Below are positions 34,834-42,139 of a stretch of 64,000 nt of DNA, in pieces. A program made the position numbers and the translations under genes. The notes beneath the pieces were generated by a model, which was not told where the DNA came from, searched no databases, and saw only the letters and a list, made by a program, of their open reading frames with translations. The first letter of the stretch is position 1; each line of letters begins with the position of its first letter. This DNA comes from RPQJ01 sp963846315 (lineage in GTDB: Bacteria > Pseudomonadota > Gammaproteobacteria > Steroidobacterales > Steroidobacteraceae): positions 124,001 to 188,000 of the forward strand of contig CAWJVM010000013.1 of the NCBI GenBank assembly GCA_963846315.1, written 5' to 3'.

Positions 34834-35442
34834 GTGAGCATTCCGGCGCGACTGGTCCTGGCCACCGGCAATGCCGGCAAGCTGCGCGAAATGCGCGAGA
34901 TCCTCGCGCGCTGGCAGGTGGACGTCCGCTCGCTCGCCGAGTTCACGCAGGAGTCTGCGGACGAAACCGGCCTGACCTTCGTCGAAAACGCGCTGCTCAA
35001 GGCGCGCTTCGCTGCGCGTGTCTCCGGGCTGCCGGCCATCGCCGACGATTCCGGTCTCGAAGTGGATGCGCTGCACGGCGCCCCCGGCATCTACTCGGCT
35101 CGGTACGCGGGTTCCGCCGGCGACGACGCGGCCAATAATGCCAGGCTCCTGCTCGAACTCGAGTCGGTTGCGGACGCCGCGCGCACTGCGCGTTATCGCT
35201 GTGCGATGGTCTACCTGCGCTGGCCGGAAGACCCGTCGCCCGTGATTGCGCAGGCCGCCTGGGCTGGCCGCATCGGCCGGGTCGCGCGGGGCACGGGAGG
35301 GTTCGGCTACGACCCGCTATTTCTCGTGGACGACGGTGCGTGCACCGCTGCCGAACTTTCCGCTGCCGACAAGAACCTGCGCAGTCATCGCGGCCTGGCG
35401 CTGCGCAGCCTGGTCAACGCACTCGCGTCCGGCGCACCATGA
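34834..35442 (+). CDS. rdgB: RdgB/HAM1 family non-canonical purine NTP pyrophosphatase
   Basis: 202 aa. It hydrolyses dITP, XTP and related nucleotides so they do not enter DNA. LATGNAGKLREM, ENALLKAR, ADDSGLEVDAL, GFGYDPLF and SHRGLAL are family motifs. GTG at 34834 is preceded by GAGG, which overlaps the rph stop, and the next gene overlaps by ATGA. Longer frames extend into rph. Confidence 0.95.
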   Translation: MSIPARLVLATGNAGKLREMREILARWQVDVRSLAEFTQESADETGLTFVENALLKARFAARVSGLPAIADDSGLEVDALHGAPGIYSARYAGSAGDDAANNARLLLELESVADAARTARYRCAMVYLRWPEDPSPVIAQAAWAGRIGRVARGTGGFGYDPLFLVDDGACTAAELSAADKNLRSHRGLALRSLVNALASGAP

Positions 35443-36602
35443 TCGATGCGCGAAAGATACCGCTGGCGCTGTACGTGCACCTGCCGTGGTGCGTCCGCAA
35501 GTGCCCCTACTGCGACTTCAATTCACACGCGGTGCCGGCGGGGGGCATCGCCGAACAGGCGTACGTCACGGCTCTGCAGCGTGACCTCGAACACGCTGCT
35601 GCGAGCGCCGCAGGCCGCGAGCTCGTGTCGGTCTTCTTCGGCGGCGGCACACCGAGCCTGTTCAGCCCGGCAGCCATCGAGCGCGTACTCGAGCAAGCCC
35701 GGGGGTTGCTGCCGTTTGCTGCGGACATCGAGATCACTCTCGAGGCGAATCCCGGCACCATCGAGCATGGCCGGTTCAGCGAGTACGCCGCCGCAGGTGT
35801 GAATCGCGTGTCGGTGGGCGCGCAGAGCTTCGACGACGAGCGGCTGGCGGTCCTCGGCCGCATCCACGGCGCGAGCGACACGGCACGCGCCGTGGACGAG
35901 CTGCGTGCTGCCGGCATCGACAACTTCAATCTCGACCTGATGTACGCACTCCCGGGCCAGGACCTGCGTGGCGCGCTGACGGACGTCGAGCGTGCAATCG
36001 CACTCGGACCCACGCACCTGTCGCATTACCAGCTCACGCTGGAGCCCGACACGCCGTTCGCCAGGCGACCGCCGCCGCAGCTGCCCGACGACGAGCTGGC
36101 CTGGACGATGCAGGTCGAATGCCAGGCACTGTTGGACACTGCCGGCTTCGAGCAGTACGAAGTCTCGGGCTACGCCCGTCGCGGGCGGCGTTGCCGGCAT
36201 AACCTCGTTTACTGGGAGTACGGCGACTACCTCGGTGTGGGCGCCGGCGCGCATGGCAAGCTCACCTCGGTCGCCACGGGCGAGATCGAACGCACTGTCC
36301 GCGTTCGGCATCCTGCGACCTATCTCGCGGCCATCACGCCCCCGGAACGCCTTGCCGAAGTCCGGACAGTGCCCGCATCGGACCTGCCGTTCGAATTCAC
36401 GCTCAACGCACTCCGCCTGGTCGAAGGCTTTACGGACCGGCTGTTCGAGGAACGGACCGGGCTATCAATTGTGGAGCTGCAGGAACCGATCGAGCAGGCC
36501 GAGGCTCGCGGGTTGCTCGCAAGGCGCGATGGTCGGTGGCAGCCAAGCGCGCGGGGACGACAATTTCTGAATGATCTGCAGGGGCTATTTCTCCCTGTTT
36601 GA
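35439..36602 (+). CDS. hemW: Radical SAM heme chaperone HemW
   Basis: 387 aa. The cluster motif CVRKCPYCDF, FFGGGTPSLF, NPGT and GVNRVSVGAQSF match HemW, formerly called coproporphyrinogen oxidase-like. CxxxCxYC is followed by Asp-Phe as in HemW rather than HemN, and the C-terminal HemN_C domain is present. It inserts heme into client proteins such as respiratory enzymes. ATGA overlap with rdgB fixes the start. Confidence 0.94.
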   Translation: MIDARKIPLALYVHLPWCVRKCPYCDFNSHAVPAGGIAEQAYVTALQRDLEHAAASAAGRELVSVFFGGGTPSLFSPAAIERVLEQARGLLPFAADIEITLEANPGTIEHGRFSEYAAAGVNRVSVGAQSFDDERLAVLGRIHGASDTARAVDELRAAGIDNFNLDLMYALPGQDLRGALTDVERAIALGPTHLSHYQLTLEPDTPFARRPPPQLPDDELAWTMQVECQALLDTAGFEQYEVSGYARRGRRCRHNLVYWEYGDYLGVGAGAHGKLTSVATGEIERTVRVRHPATYLAAITPPERLAEVRTVPASDLPFEFTLNALRLVEGFTDRLFEERTGLSIVELQEPIEQAEARGLLARRDGRWQPSARGRQFLNDLQGLFLPV

Positions 36603-36706
36603 CAGAGATTTAGCAGCGTTTCGCAGACCAACCGCCTGCATCTGCGCAGCCCCTAGGGCCCGAATGGGCTTGCGCGCCGTCATCGTATGGAGTACCCAAA
36701 ATCCAG

Positions 36707-36715
36707 TTATGCACA
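36707..36715 (+). promoter_or_regulatory. DnaA box TTATGCACA
   Basis: Exact match to the TTATNCACA consensus, 192 nt before the main box cluster and on the same strand as the first box there. Confidence 0.6.
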
Positions 36716-36784
36716 ACGCCCCTGGTGTCGATGGACTTTCGGCGGGTTACGACCTGTAGCGAAAGTGAAACGTTAGGCGATGCT

Positions 36785-36829
36785 CATAAACCATTGATTT
36801 AAATATATAAATAGGCATGGTCATTTTTT
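36785..36829. other. AT-rich tract beside DnaA boxes
   Basis: Contains ATTTAAATATATAAATA and a T6 run in an otherwise GC-rich sequence, 60-100 nt from the box cluster. It could act as an unwinding element or simply be a promoter-like AT tract. Confidence 0.55.
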
Positions 36830-36885
36830 GACCAATGCAGAAATTGCCGCTTCTCGCACGGCGGAAGGTCGGTAGTCAGCCCATT

Positions 36886-36920
36886 CATCCACACAGTTAT
36901 CCACAGGTTTTGTGGATAAC
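36886..36920. promoter_or_regulatory. DnaA box cluster
   Basis: TTATCCACA (36898-36906, plus) and TGTGGATAA (36912-36920, minus) are two perfect boxes facing each other with 5 nt between. TCATCCACA at 36886-36894 is a one-mismatch box on the plus strand. Three boxes in 35 nt are far beyond chance in GC-rich DNA. Confidence 0.75.
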
Positions 36921-36994
36921 ATCTGTCAAATTGGCGTGCAGCAGATGATTGAGAGTCAGTCCGAGCAGCTACTGCGGGTTCGGCGTGATGCCGC

Positions 36995-37023
36995 TTGTCG
37001 ATTCCGGTGCCTGTCCCTATAAT
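36995..37023 (+). promoter_or_regulatory. Sigma-70-type promoter of rpmE
   Basis: TTGTCG and TATAAT are separated by 17 nt, close to the consensus, and lie 37 nt upstream of the rpmE start. This is the best promoter match seen in the window. Confidence 0.75.
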
Positions 37024-37060
37024 TCGCGCCCCTCTTTTGAACCTGCCTGGAAGCTGCGCC

Positions 37061-37276
37061 ATGAAAGACGCGATCCATCCGAACTACAAGGCGATCAACG
37101 TCACCTGCAGCTGCGGCAATACGTTCGAGACGCGTTCCACGCTGGGCCAGGACCTGCAGATCGAAGTCTGCTCGAACTGCCACCCGTTCTACACGGGCAA
37201 GCAGAAGATGGTGGACACGGGCGGCCGCGTCGACCGCTTCCGCAAGAAGTATGCGACGGGCGCTGCCAAGGCCTGA
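37061..37276 (+). CDS. rpmE: 50S ribosomal protein L31
   Basis: 71 aa. It has the zinc form of L31: CSCGN and CSNCHPF supply four Cys, and DIHPNY-like (AIHPNYKAI), TGGRVDRF and TGKQK segments are conserved. It sits on the large subunit in the bridge to the small one. The strong promoter upstream and terminator downstream make it a one-gene unit. Zinc-type L31 suggests a zinc-free paralogue may exist elsewhere, but none is here. Confidence 0.97.
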   Translation: MKDAIHPNYKAINVTCSCGNTFETRSTLGQDLQIEVCSNCHPFYTGKQKMVDTGGRVDRFRKKYATGAAKA

Positions 37277-37319
37277 TTGACCCTCCAGCGCCCGGCCTCG
37301 GCCGGCGCGCGGACGACGA

Positions 37320-37352
37320 CGGGGCGCCTTTGTGCGCCCCGTTCGTTTTTTG
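37320..37352 (+). terminator. Intrinsic terminator of rpmE
   Basis: GGGGCGC and GCGCCCC form a 7-bp stem around a 6-nt loop, followed by GTTCGTTTTTT. It lies 45 nt after the rpmE stop. Confidence 0.8.
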
Positions 37353-37434
37353 GGATGCTTTTACCGATGAGACCGGAACTTTCTGGCAGCAGCAGCGCAC
37401 TCTAGACTGAGCAACCCTGGATCCGGAGCAAGCC

Positions 37435-38919
37435 ATGCCGCGACTGCGTTCCCTGCTGCCCATGCTGGCCCTGTCGGTGGCAGGCAGCATGGCTCTGCTG
37501 GGTGCCAGCGTGGCTACGGCGGCCAGCAGCGGCGCCGTTCCCGCGACGACGGGTGACGCCAAGGCCAATGAGGCGGCACGCCAGCGACACCTGAAGATCC
37601 TGCAGGAAGTGGGTCGCTACGATGACGAGCGCCTGCAGCAGTACGTCAATGAGATCGGTCAGCGCATCGCCGCCAGGAGTGACCGCCCGGACCTGACTTA
37701 CACGTTCACGGTCCTCGACAGCGAACAGGTGAACGCCTTTGCGGACCCTGGTGGCTACATCTACGTCTATCGCGGCTTGCTCCCGTACCTCAGTTCCGAG
37801 GCCGAGCTGGCGGCTACCCTCGGCCACGAGATCGGCCATGTCACGGCCCGTCACAGCGCCCACCGGCAGGCCGGTGCAACCGCTGCCAACGTCGGTGCCA
37901 CGCTGATCGGCATCCTCACGGGCAGTCCCGACCTGATGAACGTCGCCGGCATGGCAGGCGGTGCGATGGTGATGGGCTACTCGCGGGAGCAGGAATCCGA
38001 GGCGGACCAGTTGGGCGTGAAGTTCATCAGTCGCGTCGGTTACGAGCCGGGAGCGATGGCCGATTCGCTCAAGCATTTCTGGAACCTCGAGCAGTTCGAA
38101 CTGCAGAGCGCACGCGAGGAGAATCGTAGCCCGAATCCGCACGGAGGCCTGTTTTCGTCGCACCCGGACACCGACAAGCGAATTGGCGAACTGGGGGTAT
38201 CGGTCGGCAAGAATGTCGCCAGCACGGGCGAGTACCTGTCTGCGAACCGGGACGTCTATCTCGCCAACATCAATGGGCTTGCCTTCGGCACCAGCGGGAC
38301 CCAAGGCGTCGTTCGTGGTTCACGGTTCTATCACGGCGGCATGGGCGTCACCCTGGCCTTCCCGAGTGGCTGGATTGTCGATAACCAGCCCAGCAAGCTG
38401 ATCGCCCACGGCCCCGCCAATGACAAGATGATCGACGTCAGCGCCCAGCCGATCCCGCCCAACATGGCGCCGAAGGAGTTTCTCGGGCGCTTGTTGCGGG
38501 GCCAGGCGAGCACGGCCGCCGAACCGCTCGAATTCAATGGCCTCAGCGGCTATCGCGCCAACCTGCGCAGCACTGGGTTGCCGTGGGGCAACAAGGGTCC
38601 CGCATCGGTGGCGGTCGTTTACAACAACGGGCTGGCCTATATTTTCCTGGGCGCGACCCGGATCGCGACCGAATTCGGCAGCTTCGAGCCGATTTTTGTC
38701 TCCAGCGTCAAGACCTTCCGCCGCTTGCGGGACAACGAGTACGCGGCGGCCGAGCCGGAGCGGATCCGCGTGGTCGAGGCAGGTCCGGACACCCGGATCG
38801 AGCAACTGGCGCAGAAATCACCGACCACGAGGTACCCGGTCGAAGAACTGCGGCTCCTGAACGGCCTCTATCCGGACAAGGAACCCACACCCGGTCAGAA
38901 GCTGAAGATAGTGGAGTAG
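37435..38919 (+). CDS. M48 family metallopeptidase
   Basis: 494 aa. A signal peptide (about 1-30, ending ATA|A) is followed by an M48 domain with HEIGH (131-135) and ESEAD near 188 as the third ligand region. LDSEQVNAFADPGGYIYVYRGLL is typical of the periplasmic BepA/LoiP-like branch. The C-terminal 50 residues, ending LNGLYPDKEPTPGQKLKIVE, look like a LysM-type wall-binding fold. A role in outer-membrane or periplasmic protein quality control is likely. It is transcribed alone. Confidence 0.88.
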   Translation: MPRLRSLLPMLALSVAGSMALLGASVATAASSGAVPATTGDAKANEAARQRHLKILQEVGRYDDERLQQYVNEIGQRIAARSDRPDLTYTFTVLDSEQVNAFADPGGYIYVYRGLLPYLSSEAELAATLGHEIGHVTARHSAHRQAGATAANVGATLIGILTGSPDLMNVAGMAGGAMVMGYSREQESEADQLGVKFISRVGYEPGAMADSLKHFWNLEQFELQSAREENRSPNPHGGLFSSHPDTDKRIGELGVSVGKNVASTGEYLSANRDVYLANINGLAFGTSGTQGVVRGSRFYHGGMGVTLAFPSGWIVDNQPSKLIAHGPANDKMIDVSAQPIPPNMAPKEFLGRLLRGQASTAAEPLEFNGLSGYRANLRSTGLPWGNKGPASVAVVYNNGLAYIFLGATRIATEFGSFEPIFVSSVKTFRRLRDNEYAAAEPERIRVVEAGPDTRIEQLAQKSPTTRYPVEELRLLNGLYPDKEPTPGQKLKIVE

Positions 38920-39011
38920 TCCGATCTTGAACAAACTTTGCTGCCGTGCAAACCTGACTGGCCAACCCCGAGTCACCGGGGCGCGAGTGTCGATACGGGG
39001 TTTGCACCACG

Positions 39012-40310
39012 ATGAGCAGCAAGAAATACGAACTGGTCAACACCGAGACCGGTAAGAAGTCGGTCCTCGAAGCGCGCAGCGGGACCGTCGGCCCGGACTG
39101 CGTCAACGTCGCAAACATCACCAAGGATCATGGGGTGTTCACGTTCGACCCGGGCTTCATGGCCACGGCGTCGTGCGAGAGCAAGATCACCTACATCGAC
39201 GGCGACAACGGTGTGCTGCTGTATCGCGGCTACCCGATCGAGCAGATCGCGACCAAGTCCAACTTCCTGGAGACGGCCTACCTGCTGATCCACGGCGACC
39301 TGCCGGTCACCGGACAGCTCGAGCAGTTCGACCGCTCGATCCGCTACCACACGATGATCAACGAAACGCTGCTGCGTTTCTTCAACGGCTTCCACTACGA
39401 CGCGCACCCGATGGCGATGGTGTCCGCCGTGGTCTCGTCGATGGCGGCGTTCTACCACGACTCCATGGACAACAATAATCCGCGCCACCGCGAGATCTTC
39501 GCGCACCGCATCCTGGCCAAGATCCCCACGGTTTCAGCCGCTGCCTTCAAGCACATGCTGGGCCAGCCTTTCGTCTACCCGCGCAACGACCTCGACTACT
39601 GCGCGAACATGCTGCACATGTTCTTCGCCGTGCCGGCCGAGGATTACGTCGTCGACCCGATGGCGGCCGAGGCGCTCGACCTGCTGCTGATGCTGCACGC
39701 CGACCACGAGCAGAACGCGAGCACGTCCACGGTGCGCCTTGCCGGCAGCACGGGCACCAACCCGTACGCGGCGATTTCCGCGGGCGTTTCGGCCCTGTGG
39801 GGCCCGGCGCATGGCGGCGCGAACGAGGCCGTGCTCGAGATGCTCGAGGACATCGGCACCGTCGACAACATCGAGAAGTTCCTGGCGCGCGTGAAGGACA
39901 AGGACGGCAATACCCGGCTGATGGGTTTCGGCCACCGCGTGTACAAGAACTTCGACCCGCGCGCGAAGATCATCCGCGAGATGTGCCACAAGGTGCTGTC
40001 GCGGCTCGGCCAGAACGACAATCCGTTGTTCGAGCTGGCGCTGCGCCTCGAAGAGATCGCGCTGAAGGACGAGTACTTCATCGCCCGCAAGCTCTACCCG
40101 AACGTCGACTTCTACTCGGGCGTGATCTACAGCGCGCTTGGTATCCCGCGCTCGATGTTCACGGTGATGTTCGCCATCGCTCGCACCGCGGGCTGGGTGG
40201 CGCACTGGCAGGAGATGATTGGCGATCCGGCCATGAAGATTGGACGGCCGCGCCAGCTTTATACCGGGCCGACGCAGCGGGATTACCTCGAGGTCGACAA
40301 GCGCGGCTGA
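39012..40310 (+). CDS. gltA: Citrate synthase
   Basis: 432 aa type II (hexameric, NADH-sensitive class by length) citrate synthase that makes citrate from oxaloacetate and acetyl-CoA. Catalytic residues lie in HADHEQNASTSTVR, WGPAHGGANEAV and GFGHRVYKNFDPR. It is transcribed alone. The first structured element begins 41 nt after its stop. Confidence 0.97.
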   Translation: MSSKKYELVNTETGKKSVLEARSGTVGPDCVNVANITKDHGVFTFDPGFMATASCESKITYIDGDNGVLLYRGYPIEQIATKSNFLETAYLLIHGDLPVTGQLEQFDRSIRYHTMINETLLRFFNGFHYDAHPMAMVSAVVSSMAAFYHDSMDNNNPRHREIFAHRILAKIPTVSAAAFKHMLGQPFVYPRNDLDYCANMLHMFFAVPAEDYVVDPMAAEALDLLLMLHADHEQNASTSTVRLAGSTGTNPYAAISAGVSALWGPAHGGANEAVLEMLEDIGTVDNIEKFLARVKDKDGNTRLMGFGHRVYKNFDPRAKIIREMCHKVLSRLGQNDNPLFELALRLEEIALKDEYFIARKLYPNVDFYSGVIYSALGIPRSMFTVMFAIARTAGWVAHWQEMIGDPAMKIGRPRQLYTGPTQRDYLEVDKRG

Positions 40311-40351
40311 GTTCTTCGGGCGACCCCGGTAAGGTGCTCGGATCGCCGTTG

Positions 40352-40490
40352 CAGGCGGCCGATCCGGTGCCGTTCCCCGAGCTTGGAAAGGCAGACACGC
40401 GCTCGGGGAACGGCACCGGATCGACCGCCTGATGCTCGGCGCCTGAGCTCGTTTTCGGGCGGGCCCGAAAACATCGCACGGCGCATGCAG
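40352..40490 (+). repeat. Structured two-hairpin element, copy 1
   Basis: Hairpin A: 40352-40382 pairs with 40401-40431, 22 perfect pairs next to the loop, then one pair, one mismatch and eight more. Its loop region holds GGAAAGGCAGACACGCG. Then GGCGCCTGAGC (40438-40448), hairpin B (GTTTTCGGGC, 2-nt loop, complement; 40451-40472) and TCGCACGGCGCATG (40474-40487). The conserved blocks recur exactly in copy 2, while both stems differ. Confidence 0.82.
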
Positions 40491-40708
40491 CTGGACCGCT
40501 CGAACCAAGCATCGTCCAATCGACGTACGCAACCGCTCGCATCGTGACGGTGCATACCGCTGCGTCGGGAACCTGAAGGTTCCCAGCAACGACCCACCTC
40601 GCGCCTGACTAGCGCAGTAATTGCCGACAGACGACGACACCGCGAGATTGCGTCGATATCAATATGCGCGGCGGCAGGCGTGTGGCTTCCGGTTCCGATG
40701 TCACCGAC

Positions 40709-40842
40709 TACATGCGCCGTGCGACGTTCGCGGGCTGCCCGCGAACGCGCTCAGGCGCCCGTGTCGAGCGGAGATATCCGGCAGTTCTTCCGGATCGCGT
40801 GTCTGCCTTTCCGCGATCCGGAAGAACTGCCGGAATCTCCGC
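40709..40842 (-). repeat. Structured two-hairpin element, copy 2 (inverted)
   Basis: On the minus strand the same order is seen. Hairpin A (40768-40799 with 40812-40842) has 22 perfect pairs next to the loop, one pair, one bulged A and eight more pairs. Its loop region reads GGAAAGGCAGACACGCG. Then come GGCGCCTGAGC, hairpin B (CGTTCGCGGG stem, 40725-40747) and TCGCACGGCGCATG. Stem sequences are unlike copy 1, yet pairing is kept. Confidence 0.82.
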
Positions 40843-40933
40843 CATCGACCCACAACGACTGTGCACATTCACGAATTGCCCCGCGCGCGGCGCGCGAGCA
40901 CTCTGGGATCGGGTCCCGCAGCGGGAGATTCAG

Positions 40934-41389
40934 ATGAGTCACATACGCATCGTCGTCGCCGATCAGGCCGAAGCGATCTTCTACGACCTCAGTTCGCTCA
41001 AGGCACACCCCGTCGAAGTGGCTCGCCTGGCGGACCCGGCCGCTCATCTGCACGACCGGGATTTTTCCAGTGACCGGCCAGGGCGCTCGTATGAAAGTTT
41101 CGGGAAGGCGCGTCACGCCATGGAGGGTGAGAACGACCCGCGGCAGCGCGAGGCCGTGAAGTTCGCGAAGGAGATCGCCGGCAAGCTGGACGTCGACAGG
41201 CGCAACAAAGAGTACGAGCAGCTGATCGTGGTCGCTGGCGCACCGTTTCGCAGCCTCCTGCGCAATGAATTGTCGGCCGGCACGTCGGCCTGCGTCGTGC
41301 ACGAAGTACCGAAGGACCTGGTCCACAGTCCGGTCGAGGTCTTGCGTGAGCACCTGCCGACCACAGCGCAGGAACTGAAGTCCGCCTGA
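40934..41389 (+). CDS. Host attachment protein family (eRF1-like fold)
   Basis: 151 aa. IRIVVADQAEAIFYDL at the start, DRPGRSYESFGKARHAMEGENDPRQ in the middle and LIVVAGAPFRSLLRNELS match the family named after an Agrobacterium protein required for attachment to host cells and related to archaeal/eukaryotic release-factor domains. Biochemical function is unknown. The ATG at 40934 starts the family motif; the frame is open for 270 nt upstream through the structured element, but that part has no family similarity. Confidence 0.8.
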   Translation: MSHIRIVVADQAEAIFYDLSSLKAHPVEVARLADPAAHLHDRDFSSDRPGRSYESFGKARHAMEGENDPRQREAVKFAKEIAGKLDVDRRNKEYEQLIVVAGAPFRSLLRNELSAGTSACVVHEVPKDLVHSPVEVLREHLPTTAQELKSA

Positions 41390-41446
41390 TCAGGCCGGAG
41401 CCGCGCGCCACAGCCTCGTCTCCCGCGCGAAGCAGGGCAGGGAGCA

Positions 41447-42052
41447 TCACACGAGCGCGGCAACCTCTGCCGCGGTTGCACGGCGCATCGGCTTGCCATC
41501 GACCGGGCTGCACGGCGACTGCCGGATGCCGTCCAGCGGGAAGACCACCGCGTCGATCGCCTGGTGTCCAGCGACGAAGCGAAAGGCCGGGAAGGTCACC
41601 GTCCGGTCGCGTTCGAATCGCAACCGGCGCTCGAGGGTTTCGTGCGGCACGCCGCGTTCCTCGAGTCGGATCGAGACGGCCTCAGCCGACTCAGAGAACA
41701 GGTGCAGGTGGATGTCCGAATGGGCCGAGGCGGTGCCGGTGAGGACGGGACCGACGAGTCGCGGGTCGAAGTCGGCCATCAGTCGCATGGCCTGCAAGGC
41801 CGAGCGCCGCAAGTCCGCGATTTCGGCCTCGTGCCGGCCACTTGAGAACAGTCGCCGCCGCGCGAACAGCGCCGCTTCAATTTCCGTATTGCGCGGCAGG
41901 ATCGCCGCGTCCACGACGCCGAGCCGTTCGGCCGCCTTGCGCTTGGCGAACAGGAAATCGTCGATGCCCTGTTCGGCCATCACGCGCGCGGCTTCTTCGG
42001 CCACCGCCTGACGCAACATCTCCGCACGAGGGTTGGGTCTTTGTCGACTCAT
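41447..42052 (-). CDS. Conserved protein with nucleotidyltransferase-like motif
   Basis: 201 aa, soluble. The N-terminal half is helical and charged (EEAARVMAEQGIDDFLFAKRKAAERLG). The middle has LVGPVLTGTASAHSDIHLHLFS, which resembles the GS...DxD pattern of nucleotidyltransferases, although only one acidic residue is clear. Similar proteins in gammaproteobacteria are poorly characterised. It converges on the host-attachment gene. I would not assign a reaction. Confidence 0.6.
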   Translation of the reverse strand: MSRQRPNPRAEMLRQAVAEEAARVMAEQGIDDFLFAKRKAAERLGVVDAAILPRNTEIEAALFARRRLFSSGRHEAEIADLRRSALQAMRLMADFDPRLVGPVLTGTASAHSDIHLHLFSESAEAVSIRLEERGVPHETLERRLRFERDRTVTFPAFRFVAGHQAIDAVVFPLDGIRQSPCSPVDGKPMRRATAAEVAALV

Positions 42053-42139
42053 GGGCTGCCGAGCATACCGAATCGCACCGTCCCGGCAATGCCAGGTGTG
42101 AGGCCCGGAAGCGTCATAAAGTTGCGTCCGAAGGTCGCG

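Larger units (their letters stand above)
36603..37060. other. Intergenic region hemW-rpmE with DnaA boxes
   Basis: 458 nt without a credible gene. It holds a perfect DnaA box at 36707-36715, an AT-rich tract at 36785-36829, a cluster of three boxes at 36886-36920 and the rpmE promoter at 36995-37023. The first 100 nt show no recognised signal. Confidence 0.75.
40311..40933. other. Intergenic region with two inverted structured elements
   Basis: 623 nt with no credible protein gene. It holds two copies of a two-hairpin element in opposite orientation (40352-40490 and 40709-40842) and, between them, 218 nt with one further short palindrome (GGGAACCT and complement, 40567-40584). The rest shows no recognised signal. 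Confidence 0.8.

Noticed and set aside
40361..40422. Rho-independent terminator of gltA
   Set aside because: The stem is far too long, the loop is conserved with a second copy in unrelated context, and no T-run follows.
40567..40584. Palindrome GGGAACCT/AGGTTCCC as an operator
   Set aside because: Only one copy, with no promoter or gene start nearby; kept only as part of the intergenic description.
40664..40933. N-terminal extension of the host-attachment-family gene
   Set aside because: The frame is open but translates the structured element, and the family motif starts only at the ATG at 40934.
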